DNA from: an uncultured Clostridia bacterium
GTDB lineage: Bacteria; Bacillota; Clostridia; TANB77; CAG-508
Direction of reading: 5' to 3'
Length of the DNA: 36,968 bases
Assembly: GCA_934129785.1 (NCBI GenBank)
Contig: CAKOWW010000017.1
Span: 1 to 36,968 of the forward strand
This document shows positions 16,440 to 24,764 of this stretch, in pieces. The notes under the pieces are model-generated. The model did not search any database. It was not told where the DNA came from and worked only from the letters and a program-made list of their open reading frames with translations. A program made the position numbers and the translations under genes. Numbering within the stretch: position 1 is the stretch's first letter; every line of letters begins with the position of its first letter.

Positions 16440-16451
16440 GCGGCGTGCCGC
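16440..16451 (+). promoter_or_regulatory. GC-rich palindrome with two GCNGC sites upstream of the methyltransferase
   Basis: GCGGC-gt-GCCGC is an exact inverted repeat of pure G/C arms in a very AT-rich region. Each arm fits GCNGC, the site expected for a Bsp6I-type system. It lies 22 bases before the methyltransferase ATG, which has GGAG about 10 nt upstream. Methylation of, or binding to, these sites could control expression of the enzyme. Confidence 0.55.
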
Positions 16452-16473
16452 AAAAGATAAGGAGAAAATAATT

Positions 16474-17436
16474 ATGTATAAGATTTGTAGCCTTTTTGCA
16501 GGTGTTGGTGGAATAGATTTAGGATTTTTAGAAACAAATAAATGTGAGATAGCATATGCTAATGAATTTGATAAATATGCGGTAGAAACTTATGAAAAAA
16601 ACTTTGAAAATAAAGTTGATTGTAGAGATATTCATAATGTTAAAGTAAATGAAATACCAGAATTTGATATAATGGTAGGAGGATTTCCATGTACTTCTTT
16701 TTCAGTAGCTGGATATAGAAAAGGATTCGAAGATGATAGAACTGGAGATTTATTCTTTGAAATGGAAAGAATATTTAAGGAAAGAAAACCAAGAGTAATA
16801 TTTTTAGAAAATGTGAAAAATTTGGTTGGTCATGATAAAGGAAAAACTTTTAAGACTATAATTGAAAAATTAGAAGAAGCGGGATACAAAGACAAAATAA
16901 AATGCCAAGTATTAAATGCTTGCGAATATGGTAACATACCACAAAATAGAGAAAGAATTTATATTGTAGCGTTTAAAGATAAAGAAGATTTTGATAGATT
17001 TCAAATGCCAATGCCAATGACTTTAGATAAAAATATAAAAGATGTTTTTAATTTTGATACAAAAGTTGATGATAAATATTATTACACAGAAGGAAAATAC
17101 AAAGGTAATATATATAAATTGCTAACAGAAGAAATGGATGATGATAATACAGTATATCAATGGAGAAGAAAATATGTAAGAAAAAATCAAAGTAATTTAG
17201 TGCCAACATTAACGGCTAATATGGGAGAAGGAGGACATAATGTACCACTGATAAAAACAAAGTTCGGAATAAGAAAATTGACACCAATAGAATGTTTTTA
17301 TGCACAGGGGTATCCAAAGTATTACGAATTGCCAACAAATATGAGTGATGCTAGACTTTATAAACAAGCTGGAAATAGCGTTGTTGTACCCGTCATAAAT
17401 AGGATTGCCGAAAATATAATGAAGGCATTAAAATAA
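16474..17436 (+). CDS. C5-cytosine DNA methyltransferase of the restriction-modification pair
   Basis: Transfers methyl from SAM to cytosine C5 in its recognition site and so protects the element and host from the partner nuclease. Its 320 residues show all key motifs in order: I FAGVGGIDLGF (about 8-18), IV GGFPCTSFSVAG with the catalytic Cys near 75, VI LENVKNLVGHD (about 111-121), VIII QNRERIYIVAF (about 158-168), IX RKLTPIECFYAQGYP (about 269-283) and X YKQAGNSVVVPVI (about 300-312). The target-recognition part between VIII and IX is short, as in monospecific enzymes. GGAGAAAATAATT precedes the ATG. Confidence 0.95.
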   Translation: MYKICSLFAGVGGIDLGFLETNKCEIAYANEFDKYAVETYEKNFENKVDCRDIHNVKVNEIPEFDIMVGGFPCTSFSVAGYRKGFEDDRTGDLFFEMERIFKERKPRVIFLENVKNLVGHDKGKTFKTIIEKLEEAGYKDKIKCQVLNACEYGNIPQNRERIYIVAFKDKEDFDRFQMPMPMTLDKNIKDVFNFDTKVDDKYYYTEGKYKGNIYKLLTEEMDDDNTVYQWRRKYVRKNQSNLVPTLTANMGEGGHNVPLIKTKFGIRKLTPIECFYAQGYPKYYELPTNMSDARLYKQAGNSVVVPVINRIAENIMKALK

Positions 17437-17470
17437 ATTTTGACAAATAGCATGAAGGAGCATAAATAAA

Positions 17471-18832
17471 ATGAAAAAGGAAGTTATAAAATATGAATTA
17501 AGTCATGATGGCAAAAAAATAAAAAAAGGAAAGTTAAAACTATACATACCAAATATAAAAGGATTGAGTAAATATATAGAGGAATTACCTAATAAAATTG
17601 GAATTGAGGAGAGTATATTTGTTTTAAATATGCTAAATTTTCATTTTATATTTCCAGCAGATGACATATTTTTGGATAAAAATATAAAATATGAAGAATT
17701 ACAATATATGTTAAAACAAAAGGAAAATAGTAATACAATTTCTATAAAGTATGATGATTTAATTTATAAGAGTTTACTAAATGACAGGATTTTTAAAATA
17801 AATATGACTTCAGAGGAATATGAAGATTTTAGAGTGATGATACTAAATGAAATCTCGGATATAAAAAATGAATATAGTGATTTGTTTGATAGAGAATTAA
17901 TAAAATTAAAAAAACAACAAAATATTATAAAAAGAATGAAATTAGCACTTAAAAATAAAGAATTTATTCAATTTAAGAAGAAGTTAATAACAGAAACAAT
18001 TCAAAATATAAATAAAGATGCTATTACACTTGATAGTAAAAAGGCAGAATATAAATTTTATGAGAAAGCTTGTGAACTGATTGAAAAATATGATGAAGAT
18101 AAGTACTATGAACTTATAAAAGATGTAACAGATTATTTAAATAAAGAATATGAAGAATGCAACAAATTTCAGGAATATAAAGAAGAATGTGAATATATTA
18201 ATTCTGGAAAAGGTATGGAACAAAAATTTGATATATTGATTTGGATATGTTCTAATATGTCTCCAAGAGCAGAAGCATTAGATGCAATGAGATTAGACGC
18301 AACATATATCTATGATCAAATATTAAATAATTACTATAGATTAGAATACAAAAAGATTAGACACAAAATGACTTATGAAGAAAAAAGACTATTTCAATTA
18401 TTCTTTTTTGGTAGAAAAGCTTTTCTATATAAAGTACCTATTTTTACACAATTTATGAAATCATTTTTTGATGCTAATAATGAATTAATATTCTCGGGAT
18501 TAATTTTAAAAAATAGCAATCCTAATTACAAAGAAGATAATAATGAACTAAAAAGAAAGTGGTATGAATTTTTGAATATGTATAGTATAGGAATAAAAAA
18601 TTATAATATTATAGAGAAAATAGAAGATCCAAGTAAGATAAAAACGATTATAAAAAACGAATTTAATGAAGAAGATTCAAAAATTTTAGAGTGTGTATTA
18701 GAAAATTATTCTTATGATATAATTAAAGCTACATTTAATAAAGATGAAGAATATATAAATGAACTTGTAAAAGAATTACAACAAGAAATAAGGAGTGATA
18801 GTTCGAATGAAATTATTAAGCAAAAAAATTAG
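17471..18832 (+). CDS. Unknown element protein, 453 residues
   Basis: No family recognised. The protein is almost entirely helical and rich in Lys, Glu, Ile and Asn, with no signal peptide or membrane helix. A short beta-rich start (KYELSHDGKKIKKGKLKLYI) precedes helical repeats; LIWICSNMSPRAEALDAMRL (about 258-277) is the most distinctive stretch. AAGGAG lies 9 nt before the ATG. It sits 34 bases behind the methyltransferase, and the next gene starts inside its last codons, so the pair is probably one operon with the restriction-modification genes. An anti-phage or accessory role is possible from position only. Confidence 0.75.
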   Translation: MKKEVIKYELSHDGKKIKKGKLKLYIPNIKGLSKYIEELPNKIGIEESIFVLNMLNFHFIFPADDIFLDKNIKYEELQYMLKQKENSNTISIKYDDLIYKSLLNDRIFKINMTSEEYEDFRVMILNEISDIKNEYSDLFDRELIKLKKQQNIIKRMKLALKNKEFIQFKKKLITETIQNINKDAITLDSKKAEYKFYEKACELIEKYDEDKYYELIKDVTDYLNKEYEECNKFQEYKEECEYINSGKGMEQKFDILIWICSNMSPRAEALDAMRLDATYIYDQILNNYYRLEYKKIRHKMTYEEKRLFQLFFFGRKAFLYKVPIFTQFMKSFFDANNELIFSGLILKNSNPNYKEDNNELKRKWYEFLNMYSIGIKNYNIIEKIEDPSKIKTIIKNEFNEEDSKILECVLENYSYDIIKATFNKDEEYINELVKELQQEIRSDSSNEIIKQKN

Positions 18833-19460
18833 AAATACAACAGCTATTTTTATTATAGTGTGCTTAATATATATACTTTCAATCATTATATCTATAATAT
18901 TATATAGCAACAGTGTTGAGGGTGTAAAAGATTTTTGGGAAGTGATAGCTAATATTACTGTAGTAATAGGTGTTATTAGTATATTTTTATCTTTTTGGCA
19001 AAATAATTTGAATGAACAAGAAATTAGTAAAGAAAAAATAAACTCGGAAATAAAATTATCAGAAGAGATGAATAGATTAGATATATTAGACTTTCAGCCT
19101 ATGGATAATTTGAATATTAATCAAAGACTAATTGACATGATAAATAGTGCAATGGAATATTTAGTAAAAATAAGCTTATATGACGGAGAGAAAATAATAA
19201 ATATAGATAGATATTTAGAATTTAATCTTTTAAATCATAAAAAGATTATATATGTATTAATAAATCTATATGATATAATTTTAAAAACAGGAGATAAATC
19301 TATTATAGAAAAGATAGACAGGAATAAGAGATATTTAGTAAAAGAAATAGAAAGATTAAATAATATTGATACAGAAATTCAATTGTTATCACAAAAAATA
19401 GAAAACATAAAAAAGTTTAATGCATCTAATGCTATAAAATCAAATATTATAGTTGAATAA
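18807..19460 (+). CDS. Two-helix membrane protein, unknown
   Basis: About 217 residues starting MKLLSKKIRNTTAIF. I chose the ATG at 18807 because AGGAG ends 11 nt before it; an in-frame GTG at 18795 overlaps that ribosome site. Two membrane helices (about 11-32 and 46-66) are followed by a roughly 150-residue cytoplasmic helical region ending in a coiled-coil-like stretch. The gene overlaps the 3' end of the 453-residue gene. The pairing of a soluble helical protein with a small membrane protein resembles the layout of some abortive-infection systems, but no sequence motif proves this. Confidence 0.75.
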   Translation: MKLLSKKIRNTTAIFIIVCLIYILSIIISIILYSNSVEGVKDFWEVIANITVVIGVISIFLSFWQNNLNEQEISKEKINSEIKLSEEMNRLDILDFQPMDNLNINQRLIDMINSAMEYLVKISLYDGEKIINIDRYLEFNLLNHKKIIYVLINLYDIILKTGDKSIIEKIDRNKRYLVKEIERLNNIDTEIQLLSQKIENIKKFNASNAIKSNIIVE

Positions 19461-19468
19461 AATTTTAT

Positions 19469-19513
19469 AAATAACTAGAACTTAGTGAAAACTATTTTCT
19501 AGTTATTTTTTTG
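19469..19513 (+). terminator. Terminator after the restriction-modification gene set
   Basis: A 12-bp perfect stem, aaataactagaa / ttctagttattt, with a 16-nt loop is followed by a T-run to 19513. It separates the cargo genes from the recombination genes. Confidence 0.9.
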
Positions 19514-19661
19514 CAAATTTTCATAAAAAATTAATAAAATTTTTTAAAAATTACCGATTTTTGAGTTTTAAGTGGCATTTACCTAGTAGGGAGGAAAAAG
19601 TAATAAAATTTTTTCTAACATAATAAAATTAAATATCAAAAAATAAAGAGGTAATTGAAAT

Positions 19662-19814
19662 ATGAAACAAAAATCTGAACGTCTAGTTAATAATAAAGAT
19701 TTATATCAATTTCAAGTTGGAAATATGAATGTTGAATTTAAATATTCTGAAAATAATAAAAAAATTAATGAATGCATGACAAATATTTTAAAACAAAAAA
19801 ACAAAATGGGCTGA
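19662..19814 (+). CDS. TnpW-like small protein
   Basis: A 50-residue protein (starts MKQKSERLVNNKDLYQFQVG) encoded directly before the recombinase gene, with AAAGAGG 13-14 nt upstream of ATG. Size, position and the pattern of a short strand pair (YQFQVGNMNVEFKYS) followed by a helix resemble TnpW of Tn4451-type elements, a small protein of unknown role. The resemblance is weak, and the end NKMG lacks the usual C-terminal helix residues. Confidence 0.5.
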   Translation: MKQKSERLVNNKDLYQFQVGNMNVEFKYSENNKKINECMTNILKQKNKMG

Positions 19815-19866
19815 TATATTATACTGGGCACGTTATACTATAAGAGAATGGAGGGAAGAAACGATA

Positions 19867-21580
19867 ATGGCTGGACGAAAATCAAAATATTCTTCAGAAA
19901 GTTTAAATACAAAAGGAACAAAGATATGGTCAGTTGCAGTATATATAAGACTTTCACAAGAAGATAGCGACAATGGAGAAGACAAGCAAGAAAGTAATAG
20001 TATAACAAGTCAAAAGGCATTATTAAATGAATTTATTGAAGAACATGATGATTTGATTGTTTATGATACTTATGTTGATGATGGTTATACAGGAACAGAT
20101 TTTAACAGACCTGGATTTCAAAGGTTACTAGAAGATATGAGAAAAGGAAATATTAATTGTGTTCTAGTAAAAGATTTATCAAGACTTGGAAGAAATTATA
20201 TAGAAGTAGGAAATTACATAGAGCAAATATTTCCGTTATTTAATATAAGATTTATTGCCGTTAATGATAGTGTAGATAGTTTTAAAAATCCGACAAGTAC
20301 AAATACAATATTAGTACCATTTAAAAATTTAATTAATGATGAATACTGTAGAGATACATCAATAAAAATTAGGTCAGCACTAAATGGAAGAAAAAAGAAA
20401 CGGAGAATTTGTAGGAGCATTTCCATCATATGGGTATATAAAAAATCCAGAAGATAATCATAAGTTGATTATAGACAAAGAGTCAGCCGAAATTGTAAGA
20501 AAAATTTTTGAATGGAAAGTAAATGAGGGGTTAGGAAACTTAAGCATATGTCATAGACTGAATGATATGGGCGTATTAAACCCAACAGGTTATAAAAAGA
20601 AGAAGTTAAATCAAAATTATAATAATTCTCAAATTATGCAAGAAGATTATTCATGGTGTCCATCAACTGTTAGAAATATTTTAAAAAATGATATTTATAT
20701 AGGAAATGTTACACAAGGTAAAAGAAGAGTAAAAAGTTATAAAGTTCATAAAGTGGAACAAGTACCAGAAGATGAATGGATTACAGTAGAAAATATGCAT
20801 GAACCTATTATAGACAAAGAATTGTTTAAGAAAGCACAAGGATTAAGAAAAGTTGATACTAGAGTGCAAGATAGCGGGACTTTAAGTATGTGGGCAGGTG
20901 TCTTAAAATGTGCAGATTGTGGGAGAGCAATGCACAAGAAATATTGTAAAAATAAGAGTGGAACAGTATATGAATATTACATATGTGGTACATACAGAAA
21001 AAAGTCAAACAAGTTATGCACAAAACATACTCTAAAAGTGGAAGAATTAGAAAACGCAGTATTAGAAGCAATTAAATTACATATAGAATTGCTTGTTGAC
21101 ACTGAAAAATTATTAGAGCAAATTAATAAATCAAACACTAAAAAATTGGCAAATGAAAATATGGAAAATATAAAACAAGCTAAAGAAAAAGAGATAGAAA
21201 AAATAAGTAATTTAAAAAGATGTTTATATGAGGATTGGAAAAATGAATATATAACAAAAGAAGAGTATTTGGAGTATAAACAAAAATATGAACAAGATAT
21301 TGAAAAAATAAAAGAAATAATGGCAAATTTGGATAAACAAAAAGAAAAGCAAGAAGAAATTATAAATGGAAATAGTAAATGGATAGAAAACTTTAAAGCA
21401 CATAAAAATATAACAGAATTAGACAGAGATATTATAACAGAGCTAATTGATTACATAGAAGTTCATGAAGATAAAAAAATAACCATTCATTTTAAGTTTA
21501 TGGATGAATTAGATAAAATATTAGAGTACATAGAAAATGAAAATAAAGCAAGTATCTTTGAAAAAGTAAAAGAAGCATAG
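19867..21580 (+). CDS. Large serine recombinase (TnpX/TndX-like), with +1 shift
   Basis: Integrase/excisionase of the element, about 570 residues with the shift. The N-terminal catalytic domain has VAVYIRLSQED with the nucleophilic serine near residue 26, YVDDGYTGTDFNRPGF and VKDLSRLGRNYIEVG. The recombinase domain begins GEFVGAFPSYGY. The zinc domain shows CADCGRAMHKKYC and a later Cys pair (YYICG, KLCTKH), then a long coiled coil. Codon 179 is CGG (20401-20403), exactly between the catalytic and recombinase domains; skipping the C gives RKKK-GEFVGAFPSYGY. The unshifted frame stops 17 codons later and yields only the catalytic domain. GAGGG precedes the ATG. It ends 15 bases before the attR core. 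Confidence 0.92.
20401..20403 (+). other. In-frame CGG, +1 frameshift site 5 (serine recombinase)
   Basis: AAG AAA CGG AGA becomes AAG AAA GGA GAA when C20401 is skipped, joining the catalytic domain to the recombinase domain. Confidence 0.83.
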
Positions 21581-21595
21581 GTGTAGCGATAAAAT

Positions 21596-21607
21596 ACATC
21601 AAGGAGG
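21596..21607 (+). repeat. attR core of the element
   Basis: acatcaaggagg, identical to 13982-13993. Downstream, host coding resumes with aggtgttgcagc. The inferred empty site reads CATCAAGGAGGAGGTGTTGC, which encodes HQGGGV. Confidence 0.85.
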
Positions 21608-21896
21608 AGGTGTTGCAGCGCCTGTCGGTGGGCAAATATTTAGTGAAATATTACCATATTTGGAGGTTACAAAATCAAATATAGATGAGGTGGAAAATGT
21701 AGAACAAGTTGAAACTCCTGATGTTACTCAAAATACTATAAGCGAAGCAGAAAAATTGTTGAAAGAAAGTGGTTTAGAGTTGGTTATTGAAGATGGAACT
21801 GATGGCTTGGATTATAGTAATATGATTGTGAAAGAACAGATTCCAAGGCCAGGAATTACGGTGAATAAGGGAAGCAAAGTATATGTGAAGTTTTAA
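21608..21896 (+). pseudogene. spoVD: 3' part of the SpoVD-like gene, with PASTA domain
   Basis: Detached end of the PBP interrupted at 13993. It encodes VAAPVGGQIFSEILPYLEV, which aligns with the same place in the intact PBP (SQMLSEILPYLGI there), followed by a linker and one PASTA domain (TPDVTQNTISEAEKLLKESG to the C-terminal VNKGSKVYVKF). It has no start codon with a ribosome site. Fusing it to 13993 restores the frame exactly. It is silent unless the element leaves or expression is rescued some other way. Confidence 0.88.
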
Positions 21897-21909
21897 ATTT
21901 TCAAAATAG

Positions 21910-22087
21910 ATCCTTGATATATAAGCTTTGAATGAAATGACGAATGCGCATGGAAAAATTTTAGAAATTCTATGCAGTTTTATGGTAAGAGTTCACGATA
22001 GTGGAAAGGACCCATAAAACAATTTAGAATTTCTTAAATTTTATAATAAGCCGAGAAATGTAATGAAAAGCTTATACATCAAGGATT
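21910..22087 (-). repeat. Long imperfect hairpin repeat, copy R2 (inverted)
   Basis: Reverse complement of R1 (7658-7846), nearly identical through both arms and the loop tttccactatcgtgaac. It lies between the end of the SpoVD-like gene and murE. With the rest of 21897-22244 it holds no gene. A TATAAT at 22173-22178 without a clear -35 could be the murE promoter. Confidence 0.88.
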
Positions 22088-22172
22088 TGTTTATATTAAT
22101 AATAACCTATTAACCAGTAACATTTAGTATAAAAAAGTGCTGAAAACCCTATACAAAAAGTGAAAATAGTTA

Positions 22173-22178
22173 TATAAT
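22173..22178 (+). promoter_or_regulatory. Possible -10 element before murE
   Basis: TATAAT, 67 bases before the murE ATG. The expected -35 position (22150-22155, tataca) matches poorly. Confidence 0.35.
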
Positions 22179-22244
22179 GTAAAAAAATTGTGTGCAATAA
22201 TTTGGACCAATGGTTTAGTAATAATCGAAAGGATTGATAAAAAA

Positions 22245-23723
22245 ATGAAATTAAAGGAAATGTTAGTAGGGCTAGAAGGCCTAAGAGCAAAAGGAGACTT
22301 AGAAATTGAAATTAAAGGGTTAGAGAGTAACTCAAAAAACATAAAGGAAGGATACTTATTTGTAGCAATAAAAGGATTTTCAGTTGATGGGCACAAATAT
22401 ATAGAATCAGCAATAGCAAATGGTGCAACAGCAGTTATGGTACAGGAAGATTGTGACTTAAAAACAATAAAAATACCTGAAGATGTAACAATAGTAATGG
22501 CAAAAGACACAAGAGAAGCACTTGCAATTACAGCAAATAACTTTTATGATGAACCATCTAAAAAATTTAAACTAATAGGAGTAACTGGAACAAAAGGAAA
22601 AACAACAACAACATATATGATAAAAGAAATACTTGAAAAAGCAGGAAAAAATGTTGGTTTAATAGGAACAATAGCAACATATATAAATGGAAAAAAACTA
22701 AAAGATAGTGACAGAACAACACCAGAAAGTTTAGAATTACAACAATTATTTAGCAAAATGGTAGAAGAAAAAGTAGAAGTAGTAGTAATGGAAGTATCTT
22801 CACAAAGTCTAAAATTACACAGAGTAGATGGTTGTGACTTTGACATAGTTTTATTTACAAACTTCTCAGAAGATCATATAAGCGCAAATGAGCATCCAGA
22901 TATGGAAGACTATTTCCAATCAAAATTAAAATTATTTAAAATGTGTAAAACAGGAATAGTAAATACAGACGATTTACATGGAGCAAAAATTCCTAGACTA
23001 TTTCCAGAAAGCGACATTACAACATATGGTATAGACAATTATGCAAATGTATTAGCAAAAGATATTACAATAACAAATTCATATGTAGACTTTAAAGTTA
23101 AAATTACAGATAGAAATGAAAGAGTAAAAACAGGAATACCAGGAAGATTTAGTGTATATAATTCACTTGCTGCTATTTGTGTAGCACAAAAATTTGGAAT
23201 TTCACCAGAACAAGTAAAAGAAGCTTTATTAGAAGTAAGAGTACCAGGTCGTTCTGAATTAGTTGATAATAAACTAGAAATTCCAATTATGATAGATTAT
23301 GCACATTCACCAGAAAGCTTACAAAACATATTACAAGCAGTAAAAAGCTATACAAGAGGAAGAGTTATTTCTGTATTTGGTTGTGGTGGAGACAGAGATA
23401 AAACAAAAAGACCAATAATGGGAGAAATATCTGGAAGAATTGCAGATTATACATTTATAACATCAGATAATCCAAGAACAGAAAAACCAGAAGATATTAC
23501 AGCACAAATTGAAGAAGGAATAAAAAAGACAAAAGGTAAATATAGTGTTGTTGTAGATAGAGTAGAAGCAATTAAAAAAGCTATAAAAATGGCAAATAAG
23601 AGAGATATTATAGTACTTGCAGGAAAAGGACATGAGCCATATCAAGAAATAAATGGAAAAAAATATCCATTTGATGAAAGAATTATAGTAAGAGAAATAA
23701 TAAAAGAATTAGAAAATAAATAG
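22245..23723 (+). CDS. murE: UDP-MurNAc-tripeptide synthetase MurE, meso-DAP type
   Basis: Cytoplasmic ATP-dependent ligase adding the third amino acid to UDP-MurNAc-L-Ala-D-Glu. It has 492 residues from the ATG at 22245, with AAAGG 12 nt upstream; the open frame before it lacks a ribosome site. Visible: the N-terminal domain SNSKNIKEGYLFVAIKGFSVDG, the P-loop VTGTKGKTTTTYMI (about 112-125), EVSSQSLKLHRVDG (about 184-197), YAHSPESLQN and the specificity motif DNPRTEKP (about 407), where DNPR indicates meso-diaminopimelate. The end AGKGHEPYQE is standard. It is followed after 17 bases by mraY. murF and murD, which often sit here, are absent from the window. Confidence 0.96.
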   Translation: MKLKEMLVGLEGLRAKGDLEIEIKGLESNSKNIKEGYLFVAIKGFSVDGHKYIESAIANGATAVMVQEDCDLKTIKIPEDVTIVMAKDTREALAITANNFYDEPSKKFKLIGVTGTKGKTTTTYMIKEILEKAGKNVGLIGTIATYINGKKLKDSDRTTPESLELQQLFSKMVEEKVEVVVMEVSSQSLKLHRVDGCDFDIVLFTNFSEDHISANEHPDMEDYFQSKLKLFKMCKTGIVNTDDLHGAKIPRLFPESDITTYGIDNYANVLAKDITITNSYVDFKVKITDRNERVKTGIPGRFSVYNSLAAICVAQKFGISPEQVKEALLEVRVPGRSELVDNKLEIPIMIDYAHSPESLQNILQAVKSYTRGRVISVFGCGGDRDKTKRPIMGEISGRIADYTFITSDNPRTEKPEDITAQIEEGIKKTKGKYSVVVDRVEAIKKAIKMANKRDIIVLAGKGHEPYQEINGKKYPFDERIIVREIIKELENK

Positions 23724-23740
23724 GAAAGGTTGGGAAAAAA

Positions 23741-24721
23741 TTGAAAATAGAAACATCGGTATTATTAATATCTTTTATAACAGCAGTTATATTAGGAATT
23801 ATTATTATACCAATATTAAAGAAACTAAAAGTTGGACAAATAGAAAGAGACGACGGGCCAAAATCTCACTTGAAAAAACAAGGGACACCTACAATGGGTG
23901 GAATAATAATGATAGTTACAATGATATTAGTTGTTACAGGAACATATATATATTTAACTTTAAATGGGCAAAGCGAGGTAGCACATAAAGTAGTACCTAT
24001 TTTGCTACTAACATTAGGATTTGGACTAATAGGATTTATAGATGACTTCAAAAAACTAGTATTAAAAAATACAGAAGGCTTAAAACCAAAATATAAAATG
24101 TTAGGATTATTAATAATCTCTGTTGCATATGTAATATATTTAGTTTATGGATTACATATTGGGACAGACACATACATACCAATATTAAAACAATATATAA
24201 ATTTACCATTATACATATATATACCATTTGCAATTTTAGTAATACTTGGAACAACAAATGCAGTAAACTTAACAGATGGAATTGATGGACTTTCATCTAG
24301 CGTTTGTACAATTATAATAACATGTTTAACAATAATAGGAATAACACAAAGCGAACTAGGAATTTCAATATTAGGAAGCATAGTAATAGGAGCAGTACTT
24401 GGATTTTTAATGTTTAACTTACATCCAGCAAAAGTATTTATGGGGGATACAGGTTCATTGCTACTAGGCGGAGTAATATCAGCAATGGCACTTTATTTAA
24501 AAATGCCACTTATATTATTAGTAATTGCGCTAATACCAGTAATTGAAACATTGTCAGTTATTATTCAAGTAGCATATTTTAAAAAGACAGGAAATAGAGT
24601 TTTTAAAATGACACCAATACATCATCACTTTGAACTTTCAGGTTGGAAAGAAAGTAAAGTTGTAATTGTGTTTAGCTTAATAACATTAGTATTATGCATA
24701 ATCGGACTAAAGATAATATAG
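23741..24721 (+). CDS. mraY: Phospho-MurNAc-pentapeptide transferase MraY
   Basis: Integral membrane enzyme that transfers phospho-MurNAc-pentapeptide to undecaprenyl phosphate, forming lipid I. Its 326 residues and about ten membrane helices fit the family. Signatures: DDGPKSHLKKQGTPTMGG (about 37-54), FIDDFKKL with the catalytic aspartates near 101-102, NAVNLTDGIDGL (about 173-184), HPAKVFMGDTGSLLLGG (about 228-244) and PIHHHFE (about 293-299). The start is TTG at 23741, with AGGAAAGG upstream, giving MKIETSVLL. Confidence 0.97.
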   Translation: MKIETSVLLISFITAVILGIIIIPILKKLKVGQIERDDGPKSHLKKQGTPTMGGIIMIVTMILVVTGTYIYLTLNGQSEVAHKVVPILLLTLGFGLIGFIDDFKKLVLKNTEGLKPKYKMLGLLIISVAYVIYLVYGLHIGTDTYIPILKQYINLPLYIYIPFAILVILGTTNAVNLTDGIDGLSSSVCTIIITCLTIIGITQSELGISILGSIVIGAVLGFLMFNLHPAKVFMGDTGSLLLGGVISAMALYLKMPLILLVIALIPVIETLSVIIQVAYFKKTGNRVFKMTPIHHHFELSGWKESKVVIVFSLITLVLCIIGLKII

Positions 24722-24764
24722 AATTATAATAGAATAAAAAACAAAAGTTAAGGAAGGAAGCAAA

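Larger units (their letters stand above)
13982..21595 (+). mobile_element. 7.6-kb integrative element with serine recombinase and restriction-modification system
   Basis: The element splits the SpoVD-like gene. Its ends are an identical 12-mer, acatcaaggagg, at 13982-13993 and 21596-21607. The unit length is 7614 bp, a multiple of three, and removal rejoins the host gene in frame. Contents in order: replication-initiator-like gene, inverted repeats, a hypothetical gene, TnpV-like, restriction endonuclease, cytosine methyltransferase, two unknown genes, TnpW-like, large serine recombinase ending 15 bases before the right repeat. The TnpV/TnpW/TnpX-like set resembles Tn4451-type elements of Clostridia. 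No relaxase or conjugation gene is seen, so it may move by excision plus helper functions. Confidence 0.9.
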
